A DNA stretch of 8,892 nt from Bacillota bacterium (GTDB taxonomy: Bacteria; Bacillota; Clostridia; Acetivibrionales; DTU013). Below the pieces are notes generated by a model. That model searched no databases, was not told the DNA's origin, and was given only the letters and a program-made list of their open reading frames with translations. The DNA lies in the NCBI GenBank assembly GCA_023435805.1, contig JAEZMC010000182.1, forward strand, positions 1 to 8,892, given 5' to 3'. The position numbers and the translations under genes were made by a program. Shown here in pieces: positions 1 through 6,952 of this stretch; the stretch's first letter is position 1, and each line of letters starts with the position of its first letter.

Positions 1-575
1 TGGCATCAAGTATGGCGGCTTTTGCCATCAAACGGTTCAAGTGGAAATATTCCGGCCTGGTTCTCGGCCTGTTCCTGATCGGGGTCATGATCCCCATCCA
101 TTCCACACTGATTCCGCTATTTATGGTATTCAACAAAATTAAGCTGATCAATAATTATATTTCTCTGATTCTTCCCTATGTGGCGTTTGCTCTTCCTACC
201 GCTATCTTTATTCTGGGCGGGTTCATGGCGTCATTTCCAAGGGAAATCGAAGAAGCGGCAGTGATGGACGGCTGTAAAATGAGCGGGGTTTTCTGGAGAA
301 TCCTTTTCCCGCTTTCCAAAACTTCGATTGCCACTATTTCAATTTTCAGCTTTGTTAACTGCTGGAATGAGTTGATGTTTGCCATGATATTCATGCCCGA
401 TACGAACCGGATGACTCTTCCGGTAAGCCTTACAAGGTTTAAGGGGCAGTATTCCACGCACTGGACCATTCAGCTGGCGGCTATTGTTATTATGGTTGTT
501 CCCAGCCTGATTGCATATATGTTTCTGAACGACAAAATCATTAAAAGTCTTACCGTAGGCGCAGTAAAGGGTTAG
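1..575 (+). CDS. Sugar ABC transporter permease, AraQ/MalG type (3' part, start outside window)
   Basis: This is the C-terminal part of an inner-membrane permease of a CUT1-type carbohydrate ABC importer. The reading frame is already open at the window edge (codons from base 3) and ends with TAG at 573-575, so the start is missing. About 190 residues remain. They show four hydrophobic segments (around bases 57-130, 150-225, 315-395 and 465-525). Between the second and third lies the EAA loop, EIEEAAVMDG followed by FWRILFPLSK (about bases 243-320), which docks on the ATPase. The C-terminus, SLTVGAVKG, is typical of the MalG/AraQ branch. The substrate cannot be told from this fragment. The permease differs in subtype from the LplB/YtcP-like pair at the other end of the window, so it probably belongs to a separate transporter whose other genes lie to the left. 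It converges with proA. Confidence 0.92.
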   Translation, partial: ASSMAAFAIKRFKWKYSGLVLGLFLIGVMIPIHSTLIPLFMVFNKIKLINNYISLILPYVAFALPTAIFILGGFMASFPREIEEAAVMDGCKMSGVFWRILFPLSKTSIATISIFSFVNCWNELMFAMIFMPDTNRMTLPVSLTRFKGQYSTHWTIQLAAIVIMVVPSLIAYMFLNDKIIKSLTVGAVKG

Positions 576-629
576 CAGCTGCCAAATCCCGTAAATCTGC
601 CGTCGTGGTGAATGGAACCGATATGAGAA

Positions 630-659
630 GAGGACAGCTCCGGTATGGAGGCTGCCCTC
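630..659 (-). terminator. Possible terminator hairpin after proA
   Basis: The arms GAGGACAGCTCC (630-641) and GGAGGCTGCCCTC (647-659) form about 11 base pairs, with one A/C mismatch and one bulged G, around a 5-nt loop. Read on the minus strand, the hairpin lies 36 nt past the proA stop and is followed by a modestly T-rich TTCTCAT. It sits between two convergent genes (permease ending at 575, proA ending at 696), where a terminator is expected. The U-tract is weak, so this is tentative. Confidence 0.35.
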
Positions 660-695
660 ATTAGTACGTGCATGTCAGAATCCTCATTCAGCGGC

Positions 696-1991
696 TTAAA
701 GCGGAAAATCCCTGTTGAGCTTTCTATGCTTGAACGTGCTTCTTTTTGCCGCGTAATCGGCAACAATCTGGCCATGACCGATGAGGTTGTACTTGTATAT
801 GACAAGGCCTTCGAGACCAACCGGGCCTCTGGCATGGAGCTTGCCGGTACTGATTCCCACTTCCGCGCCCAGGCCGTATTTGTAACCGTCACTGAACCGG
901 GTCGAACAATTCCAGAAAACATTTCCCGAATCCACCAGGGACATGAATCGGGCTGCGTGCTCGTTGTCCGGTGTGACAATGGAATCGGTGTGGCCGGAGC
1001 CGTAGGTGTTGATATGGTCGATGGCGTCCTCCAGGCTTTTAACTACCTTGATGGACAGCTTATAATCCAAATATTCCGTTTTCCAGTCTTCCTCCGACGC
1101 GGGAGCAACCGGTATGACCGAAAGTGTTTCCCTGCAGCCCAAGAGCTCAAGCCCCTTCTCATCAGCGGCTTTTTTAAAGGCAGGCAGGAATTCCCGGGCG
1201 ATATCCTGGTGAACCAACAGCGTTTCCAGCGCATTGCAGACGGCTACATACTGTGTTTTGGAATCTATGGCGATCCGCACGGCCATTTCCGGATCGGCCT
1301 CTGCATCGATATAGCAGTGGCAGATCCCGTCGGCATGCCCCATTACCGGTATGGTGGTATTGTTCATGATGTATCGTACAAATTCGTTGGAACCTCTCGG
1401 AATAATCAGATCCACATATTGCTCCTGCTTGAGCAGCTCATTGATGTCCGAACGCGTTTCAAGCAGCGCGCACCAGCCGGCCGGCATACCGGACTCTTCG
1501 GAAGCCGACTTGATCAGGTCTGCAAGAATACGGTTGGTCTCCCTGGCCTCAGAGCCGCCCTTTAAAAGCACGCCGTTGCCGCTTTTAAGGCAGAGGGTGG
1601 AAATTTGCACCAGCGCATCCGGGCGGGATTCGAATATGATACCGATGACGCCGATTGGACACGTGACCTTATAAAGCTCAAGGCCTTCATCCATCTCCGT
1701 CGACATCAGCGTTTTCCCGACCGGATCCTCCAGTCCTGCAAGGCTATGGATCCCGTCTATCACTTCTGCAAGCTTTGTTTCATCGAATTTAAGCCTTTTC
1801 AGCAGCGGTAACGGAATGCTTTCCGCTTCGCTTCTTTTAAGGTCCTGCTCGTTGGCACTGAAAATTTCATTTTTATGTGAAAGAAGCACTTCCGCAATAC
1901 GCAAAAGGGCTTTATTCTTCTGCTCGCCATTTGCTGCTGCAAGCTTTAGAGAAGCAGCTTTGACCTGCCTGCAGGTTTCGTTCATATTCAT
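696..1991 (-). CDS. proA: Glutamate-5-semialdehyde dehydrogenase (gamma-glutamyl phosphate reductase), ProA
   Basis: ProA is the second enzyme of proline synthesis from glutamate. It reduces gamma-glutamyl phosphate to glutamate-5-semialdehyde with NADPH in the cytosol. The 431-residue product spans the whole aldehyde-dehydrogenase-like fold. Recognisable blocks are CPIGVIGIIFESRPD (111-125), SGNGVLLKGGSEA (137-149), DLIIPRGSNE (194-203), ADGICHCYID (220-229) and TQYVAVCNALETLLV (246-260), which carries the catalytic cysteine C252. NCSTRFSDG and RGPVGLEGL follow near the C-terminus. The tail after GHGQIV is about 14 residues longer than the usual 415-417-residue enzymes. I chose the ATG at 1991 because AGAGGTG lies 5 nt upstream; the ATG at 1985 is an equally possible start. 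The longer frame to 2057 begins upstream of the promoter and is not used. The proB partner is not adjacent. Confidence 0.95.
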   Translation of the reverse strand: MNMNETCRQVKAASLKLAAANGEQKNKALLRIAEVLLSHKNEIFSANEQDLKRSEAESIPLPLLKRLKFDETKLAEVIDGIHSLAGLEDPVGKTLMSTEMDEGLELYKVTCPIGVIGIIFESRPDALVQISTLCLKSGNGVLLKGGSEARETNRILADLIKSASEESGMPAGWCALLETRSDINELLKQEQYVDLIIPRGSNEFVRYIMNNTTIPVMGHADGICHCYIDAEADPEMAVRIAIDSKTQYVAVCNALETLLVHQDIAREFLPAFKKAADEKGLELLGCRETLSVIPVAPASEEDWKTEYLDYKLSIKVVKSLEDAIDHINTYGSGHTDSIVTPDNEHAARFMSLVDSGNVFWNCSTRFSDGYKYGLGAEVGISTGKLHARGPVGLEGLVIYKYNLIGHGQIVADYAAKRSTFKHRKLNRDFPL

Positions 1992-2021
1992 AAAAACACC
2001 TCTATCACCTATATTACATAG

Positions 2022-2050
2022 AGTATAACAAAAGGGGACGTTTCTCGCAA
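2022..2050 (-). promoter_or_regulatory. Sigma-A-type promoter of proA
   Basis: On the minus strand, TTGCGA (2050-2045), a 17-bp spacer and TATACT (2027-2022) match the -35/-10 consensus well. The predicted transcription start is near 2015, giving a leader of about 24 nt before the proA ATG at 1991. That leader is too short for a T-box or other riboswitch, and none is visible. Confidence 0.65.
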
Positions 2051-2159
2051 CGGACATTGTTTTAATTTAAATCATTTCCAGCGGAATAGAAAAGGGCATT
2101 GTGCAAACAATAATAAAAGCTCATTCAACAAATTTGCAGGACAGGGAAGGAGATATTTA

Positions 2160-2423
2160 ATGGAAAAACGTGTTATTGCTGTAGAGCACCATTTGACACC
2201 GGTAATGGATTATCTTTCTAACAAGGGATATATGGTTGAAAGCATCGATTTCAGCAGGGAGTATGGAAAAAACATGGATAAATATGCTGCTATTGTAGCA
2301 ACAGGTATGAACAAGGATTTTCTCGGGGTACAGGATGTTGTTACGAGAATCCCTGTTATTGATGCGAAGGGTTTGACGGCAGAACAGGTATACGACCAGT
2401 TATCGATTAGCTTTCAACACTGA
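2160..2423 (+). CDS. YkuS / UPF0180 family small protein
   Basis: This is an 87-residue soluble protein of the UPF0180 family, typified by Bacillus subtilis YkuS, whose function is unknown. Family features visible here are the N-terminal IAVEHHLTPVMDYLSNKGY, which matches the 'VE..LT.V...L...GY' opening of YkuS. A central AAIVATGMNKDFLGVQD (a 'VVTG.D.N..G..D'-like block) and a final VIDAKGLTAEQVYDQL ('VI.A.GLT..E') follow. There is no signal peptide or membrane segment. The start is fixed by GGAAGGAG ending 7 nt before the ATG. It is divergent from proA with 168 bp between them, and no clear promoter was found for it there. It is probably transcribed alone, because a strong hairpin follows. 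The family assignment is by remembered similarity and is fairly secure; no role can be inferred. Confidence 0.82.
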   Translation: MEKRVIAVEHHLTPVMDYLSNKGYMVESIDFSREYGKNMDKYAAIVATGMNKDFLGVQDVVTRIPVIDAKGLTAEQVYDQLSISFQH

Positions 2424-2518
2424 TTTGCAGTATTTGCTATCTGAAACCATGATAGAAGCATCTTGCAGGAACAACCACCATACCGGAGCAAACATATTAT
2501 AAGAGAGCCGAAACGTTT

Positions 2519-2558
2519 CAGTAACGGCGTTCCCCATCTTGCGGGAACGCCGTTACTG
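2519..2558. terminator. Long perfect hairpin between convergent genes (likely bidirectional terminator)
   Basis: CAGTAACGGCGTTCCC (2519-2534) pairs perfectly with GGGAACGCCGTTACTG (2543-2558) around an 8-nt loop, a 16-bp GC-rich stem. It lies 95 bp after the ykuS-like stop and 63 bp past the end of aguA on the other strand, so it could serve both. Neither side has a real U-tract: CTTTAC follows on +, and AAACGTTTC follows on -. Its strength as an intrinsic terminator is therefore uncertain. Confidence 0.6.
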
Positions 2559-2621
2559 CTTTACAACAGGTAGACAGCGCTGTGCGGCATCCTGACCGGC
2601 AGCTCCGTCTGCGACAGCCGG

Positions 2622-4781
2622 TCAATATATCCGGCGCCCCTTTTCGTCCGGGATCCCGCTTTTTCTATAAAAATAAGAGTTTATCACATCGCGCCATTCG
2701 CAGGCATGGATGGCCTGCTCCTGAAGGCGCTTCAACACGCGGGCATGACATTCGGGATGAATGCGGCCGTGCAGAGCTTCCCATCTTTTTACCAGGACGG
2801 CAGCCTGTTCGGCGCCCTCAAAATGAGAATCATATATATACTGTATAAGTGCCGTTCCGGATTGGAGCTTATATGTATACGGTATATGGTGGAAAAACAG
2901 CAGAAGCTCTTCAGGACAGGTACCGGGGTGTTCATATGCAGTTGAGTTGGGCTCATGGTATCTGCCGGCATAGCCGGTACCCAACGCCACAGACCTGTCG
3001 ACGCCGATGCCGTGGCAGTCCGCTCTGTGATAGGTACCCCAGGCTGAGTATTCATAGCCGTCCACACTGGGGCCGTAATGATGGTTCGGATTGACCATCC
3101 AGCCGATACCAAGCGGGGCGGTATAGCTCTCATATATGGAATAGGACCTAAGCAGCATGTCTGTGATGGTTTCGAATACAAAAGGCTGGCTGCCAAAGGT
3201 TTGACGCACCCATTCCGAAGCGATGGCCTCCGGGCTGAGCCCGGGATCCCAGGCCAGCCTTCCGTAGCAATACAGGTTTGCCTGCGCAAGGTCGTGCCCG
3301 GTCCAGTTGCAGTCATCGCCGATATTGGAGATGGCGGCAAATCCGGTGTGCATGCCCTTGGCGGGGGCATCTGACAGAAGCTGTCTCACAGTGGAGCCTG
3401 TACCGTCCATATGTGTGTCAAAATCCAGCACTTCCTTCCACATGGGTGCAAGATAGCACAAATGCTTTTGTTGTCCTGTGTATTCCTGTGTGATTTGAAA
3501 TTCAAGCAAAAAGCTTGTATGCTTTAAACCGCCGATGAGAGGGGATACGGGTTCTCTGACCTGGAAATCCATAGGACCGTTTTTGATCTGCAGCAGCACA
3601 TTATCGGCAAAACAACCATCCAGCGCCATGAAGTTGTCATATGCCGCGTTGGCGCGGTCTGTCACTCTGTCTCTCCAATCCTGCGTACAATTATAAACAA
3701 AGCACCGCCATATGACCAGCCCGCCATACGGTTTAAGCGCAGCTGCCAGCATGTTTGCACCTTCCGCATGATTTCTGCCGTAGGTGAAGGGGCCGGGGCG
3801 GAACTCGGAATCCGCCTTCACGAGAAAACCACCAAAATCGGGAATATAGTCATAAATCTCGGAGGCCTTTTCGCTCCACCAGGCCTGTACGCCCTCATCC
3901 AGCGGGTCGGCTGTGGAAAGCCCTCCAAGCTCCATCGGGCTGCAGTAATTGATGCTCAGGAATGTTTTAATGCCATATTGACGGAATATATCCGCCGTTC
4001 TGGATACCAGGGGCAAATATTCTTTTGTGATCAGCCGGGTCTCCAGCCGGTGGACATTGACGTTATTCAATACAATGCCGTTTAAGCCCACAGAAGCCAT
4101 AAGCCTTGCGTAATCGCGGATACGTTCCGTATCATTGATGAAATAGCCCTTATCAAAGAATATGGATCTTCCGGCATAGCCTCTTTCTATGCTTCCGTCC
4201 ATGTTGTCCCATTGATTGAGCATGCGGAGAGCTGTTGCCGGGCCGTCTGCGATATGGCAGTTTTCGGAAAAGGATCCGCATTGTATGAGCCGGAGCAGCG
4301 CGAATACACCGTAGAGAACGCCTGCTCCGGACCTGCCCGCGATCAGGAGAAATTGCCCTGTGCCTGTGCTGACGTGCTTGATGATATATCCTTCCTGTCC
4401 CGGCACTTCCTGTATGGGATCGGGGCTGTCGCCGGAAGGCTTTTCCGACAGGACTTCAAGTACGACGCTGCCATTTTTGGAGGGTACCCGTACCATTCGC
4501 GGTGCATTGCCTGTCAGAGATTTAAATGCGGTTTTCAGCTCCAATGCAGCTGTTTTCACCAACGGATCCGACCCTCTTGCACATATGCTGCGGCATAGGT
4601 GTACATAACGGGCAGCCGTGCCGGTTTCAAGTGCAGAATAACCCAACCACGCCTTGTAGCCGCTGCCGGCCTCCTTGCTGCAAAAACCGGCGTCCTTCGG
4701 CGTATCACCATGTGGGGAATAACTGGCGGTGCTGCCCGCAGAAACGTGCTTTGTACTGCTTTTCGTGCTGTTCTTATTCAT
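2622..4781 (-). CDS. aguA: GH67 alpha-glucuronidase (xylan side-chain processing)
   Basis: The enzyme hydrolyses the alpha-1,2 bond of (4-O-methyl-)D-glucuronic acid on the non-reducing terminal xylose of aldouronic acids, normally in the cytoplasm after import. The product has 719 residues and no signal peptide. The N-terminal domain covers about residues 42-180, and the TIM barrel begins around LNQWDNMDGSIERGYAG (188-204). The catalytic region shows FLVKADSE with E326 as the presumed acid, NGPMDF with D405, and LEFQITQEYTGQ with E433. The spacings 79 and 28 equal those I recall for Geobacillus AguA E285/D364/E392. The C-terminal domain carries YHRADCHGIGVDR and ends WRDVINSYFYRKSGIPDEKG, typical of the family. 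The first 41 residues are an extra Ser/Thr-rich stretch; family members are usually near 679-690. I chose the ATG at 4781 because GAAAGGG is 4 nt upstream and a -10 box is placed correctly; the frame extends to 4844. Confidence 0.95.
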   Translation of the reverse strand: MNKNSTKSSTKHVSAGSTASYSPHGDTPKDAGFCSKEAGSGYKAWLGYSALETGTAARYVHLCRSICARGSDPLVKTAALELKTAFKSLTGNAPRMVRVPSKNGSVVLEVLSEKPSGDSPDPIQEVPGQEGYIIKHVSTGTGQFLLIAGRSGAGVLYGVFALLRLIQCGSFSENCHIADGPATALRMLNQWDNMDGSIERGYAGRSIFFDKGYFINDTERIRDYARLMASVGLNGIVLNNVNVHRLETRLITKEYLPLVSRTADIFRQYGIKTFLSINYCSPMELGGLSTADPLDEGVQAWWSEKASEIYDYIPDFGGFLVKADSEFRPGPFTYGRNHAEGANMLAAALKPYGGLVIWRCFVYNCTQDWRDRVTDRANAAYDNFMALDGCFADNVLLQIKNGPMDFQVREPVSPLIGGLKHTSFLLEFQITQEYTGQQKHLCYLAPMWKEVLDFDTHMDGTGSTVRQLLSDAPAKGMHTGFAAISNIGDDCNWTGHDLAQANLYCYGRLAWDPGLSPEAIASEWVRQTFGSQPFVFETITDMLLRSYSIYESYTAPLGIGWMVNPNHHYGPSVDGYEYSAWGTYHRADCHGIGVDRSVALGTGYAGRYHEPNSTAYEHPGTCPEELLLFFHHIPYTYKLQSGTALIQYIYDSHFEGAEQAAVLVKRWEALHGRIHPECHARVLKRLQEQAIHACEWRDVINSYFYRKSGIPDEKGRRIY

Positions 4782-4792
4782 AAAACCCTTTC

Positions 4793-4821
4793 TTGCAGAA
4801 CAACATGGATTATAGTATGAT
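4793..4821 (+). promoter_or_regulatory. Promoter of the AraC-type regulator gene
   Basis: TTGCAG (4793-4798), 17 bp and TATGAT (4816-4821) make a good sigma-A promoter on +. The predicted start is near 4828, which supports translation from the ATG at 4869 (about 40-nt leader) rather than 4833. The -35 box lies inside the aguA 5' leader. Confidence 0.5.
4809..4814 (-). promoter_or_regulatory. -10 box of aguA, adjacent to the divergent -10 box
   Basis: A perfect TATAAT reads on the minus strand at 4814-4809, about 27 nt before the aguA start codon. No acceptable -35 hexamer lies 16-18 bp upstream. This is the usual look of an activator-dependent promoter and fits control by the neighbouring AraC-type protein (inference). 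Confidence 0.45.
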
Positions 4822-4841
4822 ATCTGCATAACATGATTTTG

Positions 4842-4857
4842 CATTCATTAAAGAATG
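4842..4857. promoter_or_regulatory. Candidate regulator binding site in the aguA-araC gap
   Basis: The dyad CATTC (4842-4846) and GAATG (4853-4857) is separated by 6 bp. It overlaps a direct repeat of TGCAT (4825-4829 and 4840-4844, 15 bp apart). The elements lie upstream of the aguA -10 box and downstream of the araC promoter, a position from which one bound regulator could activate aguA and repress itself. They are short and AT-rich and may be chance. Confidence 0.25.
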
Positions 4858-4868
4858 ATGGTGGTTCA

Positions 4869-5714
4869 ATGCAACCGGTTGAATATACCGATTTAATTCC
4901 TGAACTTTTGTATTTCGTAAATAGAAAATGTACGCCGGGATGGAGAATTGATCATGGAAATATTGATTTCCATGATCTGACCTATGTGTACAGCGGCCGC
5001 TCCACCTATCTGGTGAATGGTGTGGAATACAAGCTGCAGCAGGGGGATTTTATCTACATCCCGTCGGGAAACGTACGTGAGGCCTATACCTGCTCCGATG
5101 AGCCGATGCAATGCTATGCGGCAAACTTCAGTCTCCGGAGCTTAAGCTCAGAGGACGATGGCATCGTGCTGCCGTTTGACCTTATTTCACATACAGGGTT
5201 GTCGGCTGAATTCATCAAACTGTACGGCCAACTTGACCACATATGGGTTGAAAGAGCCTACAACCATGAAATGCGGGCCAGGGCGGTTTTTATGCTGATC
5301 CTGGACAAGCTGATCTGCCGGGTTGCTTCCGGCCTTCCTATGCAACAAGAAGATGTCCGGTTGTCAAAGGTCAGGCAGCATATACTGCACAATTATATGA
5401 ACAGGATCGAAATATCGCACCTGGCCGAGCTTGCCGGTCTGAATCCCGTATATCTGGGAGCTTATTTCAAGCAGGCTACCGGGTTTACGCTGAAGCAATA
5501 CATCAACCGCATACGCATTAACAATGCCGAAAGCCTGCTCTCAACCGGCGGCTACAGCGTAAGTGAAGCAGCCATGCGAAGCGGATTTGACGATATTTAC
5601 TATTTCAGCAAGGTCTACCGAAGCTACAAAGGGTATGCGCCTTCCGTGCTGTTAAAAGGTAAAAAAACCGGTATTCAACAGTCAGATTTCAATACCTTCC
5701 AAAATTTTGAATAG
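4869..5714 (+). CDS. AraC/XylS-family transcriptional regulator with cupin sensor domain
   Basis: This is a 281-residue DNA-binding protein, probably the local sugar-responsive activator. Residues about 34-90 form an AraC-type cupin sensor (DLTYVYSGRSTYLVNG, then LQQGDFIYIPSG). The C-terminal 100 residues hold the two helix-turn-helix motifs: EISHLAELAGLNPVYLGAYF (181-200), and YSVSEAAMRSGF (229-240) followed by YYFSKVYRSYKGYAPSV. It has no membrane segment, unlike YesN-type or membrane-bound AraC regulators. It is divergent from aguA, which makes aguA its most likely target. An upstream ATG at 4833 is in frame, but it lies about 5 nt from the predicted transcript start and has no ribosome binding site; the one at 4869 has only a weak GGTGG. 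Its end overlaps the convergent gene by 26 bp. The inducer cannot be read from the sequence. Confidence 0.9.
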   Translation: MQPVEYTDLIPELLYFVNRKCTPGWRIDHGNIDFHDLTYVYSGRSTYLVNGVEYKLQQGDFIYIPSGNVREAYTCSDEPMQCYAANFSLRSLSSEDDGIVLPFDLISHTGLSAEFIKLYGQLDHIWVERAYNHEMRARAVFMLILDKLICRVASGLPMQQEDVRLSKVRQHILHNYMNRIEISHLAELAGLNPVYLGAYFKQATGFTLKQYINRIRINNAESLLSTGGYSVSEAAMRSGFDDIYYFSKVYRSYKGYAPSVLLKGKKTGIQQSDFNTFQNFE

Positions 5715-6798
5715 CGTACATCACGGTGAGCATGCTGGAGAGCATACTGCCATTATTAATGGAACCGGCGGTGGACAAATTGAGTCCCCTGCATGCACGA
5801 GCCATTTCGCAGTCCCTTTTTACCTCTTTGATTATACCCTCGGTGTCATTATTCATGAATGTAAACGGAGCAAGGCAGCCGTCAATTCTCGTACGCGGCA
5901 TGTATTTTCGGATTTCATCCACGAGTACCGTCGGTCCGAAATTGCAGCCGGTTAAGTTTAAACGACCCAATAAGGGGAGCAGATGCGCCATGGCCGAGTC
6001 CGAGTGCTGATACCGCTGATCCTCCGGTTTCGGGCTCCAACGGCTGAATACATCCCGCAGAACCGGATAACCGAACAATTCATACATCTCCGGGGTCAGC
6101 AAACAGCAGTTGTCATCTGCGAAACTGAAGCCTCCCGGGCGGTTTGTCCCGTCATAGCCTGCTTCCTCGTCCATGATGGCTGCTATACCGGTGATTACGC
6201 CTGTGATGGTTTCGGAAAACCTCTTTGCCAGGTCGGGCTCGTCCAGAATGAGAAAAATCAGGTTTTCCGTTCCATAAATGGACATAGCCAGTGTGACAGG
6301 TCCTCTGATATGTCTCATTGGCGACGGCCGGAGCCCATACTTTTCATAGATCCGCCGCTTTTCCTGTTCCCAGTTGGCAGGAAGGATGAAATCACGCAAG
6401 TTCAGCCGATCAACCCTGTCCAGCAGCTTTTCAAGCTCGTCCGGTGTGCTGGCGGAGCCTTCCAGCCATTCTGCTACGTTGTTGTGGATGTACTTTCCTT
6501 CAAATACTTCACCGATTCTGCGTACATATGGGAATTCCGAATCCGGTTCCGGCAGGGTTTCTGGCAGCAATCTCCTGCCTACGATCCTTTCTGCCTTGTC
6601 GTTGTAACGCTTGTTTAACTCCATGCGCCTTTCCCTGGGCGTATATCCCCAAGGGTTTCCTTCTTCGCCGAGTTCGGCAAAAACGCATTCTTCGCTCATC
6701 CTTATACCCAGCGCTGCCTGAGGTGCTTTATCGGAAAAGCAGTTGTCCTCATGAGCCAGGGCATCGTCCGACCAGAACCTCTCAATGTCTACATACAT
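5689..6798 (-). CDS. Uroporphyrinogen decarboxylase (URO-D)/MtaA-like family protein
   Basis: The 369-residue cytosolic protein resembles the URO-D superfamily, a TIM-barrel group containing HemE and corrinoid/CoM methyltransferases such as MtaA. The N-terminal ~95 residues (rich in charged residues, with NPWGYTPRERRMELNKRYND at 48-67) precede the barrel. Family-like blocks follow: IRGPVTLAMSIYGTENL (164-180), FSFADDNCCLLTPEMYELF (224-242), QHSDSAMAHLLPLLGRL (264-280), LTGCNFGPTVLVDEIRKYMP (282-301), and LSTAGSINNGS (341-351) near the end. It is unlikely to be true HemE: it lies in a sugar locus and lacks heme neighbours. The MtaA zinc motif HxC is HSD here (H265, D267), and the distal Cys position appears to be Ser. 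AAGGGGTG 6 nt upstream selects the ATG at 6798 over 6825. The function is unknown; methyl transfer or C1-decarboxylation on a sugar acid would be guesses. Confidence 0.8.
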   Translation of the reverse strand: MYVDIERFWSDDALAHEDNCFSDKAPQAALGIRMSEECVFAELGEEGNPWGYTPRERRMELNKRYNDKAERIVGRRLLPETLPEPDSEFPYVRRIGEVFEGKYIHNNVAEWLEGSASTPDELEKLLDRVDRLNLRDFILPANWEQEKRRIYEKYGLRPSPMRHIRGPVTLAMSIYGTENLIFLILDEPDLAKRFSETITGVITGIAAIMDEEAGYDGTNRPGGFSFADDNCCLLTPEMYELFGYPVLRDVFSRWSPKPEDQRYQHSDSAMAHLLPLLGRLNLTGCNFGPTVLVDEIRKYMPRTRIDGCLAPFTFMNNDTEGIIKEVKRDCEMARACRGLNLSTAGSINNGSMLSSMLTVMYAIQNFGRY

Positions 6799-6820
6799 CC
6801 TATTCACCCCTTCTTGTTCA

Positions 6821-6849
6821 ATCATACTGGTTCAAAAAAAAATACACAA
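6821..6849 (-). promoter_or_regulatory. Possible promoter of the URO-D-like gene
   Basis: On the minus strand, TTGTGT (6849-6844), a 17-bp spacer with a run of nine T, and TATGAT (6826-6821) resemble a sigma-A promoter. The start would be near 6814, only about 15 nt before the ATG at 6798. That just leaves room for the AAGGGGTG ribosome binding site. Confidence 0.35.
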
Positions 6850-6952
6850 TGGAGCAAATGAAGTTAATTTGTACAATCTAAAGAAAGTTATTGGTGAAAT
6901 TTGAGAATAGTATGGCGCCTTACTGCACATAATTTAGGAGGAGGCTGATAAT

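Noticed and set aside
645..1565. 306-codon open frame on + opposite proA
   Set aside because: It lies wholly antisense to a clear ProA, has no recognisable domain or ribosome binding site, and is explained by GC-biased codon positions of the real gene.
1992..2057. Longer proA start at 2057
   Set aside because: It begins upstream of the predicted promoter -35, has no ribosome binding site, and the extra 22 residues do not resemble ProA.
2508..2521. Possible CcpA (cre) site around GAAACGTTTC
   Set aside because: The cre consensus needs a base on each side of the central CG (TGAAANCGNTTTCA); this palindrome lacks them and lies downstream of genes.
4782..4844. Longer aguA start at 4844
   Set aside because: It would overlap the araC promoter and start upstream of the aguA -10 box; the ATG at 4781 has a usable ribosome binding site.
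5983..6618. 211-codon open frame on + inside the URO-D-like gene
   Set aside because: It is antisense to a gene with family-like motifs throughout, and the peptide shows no domain pattern.
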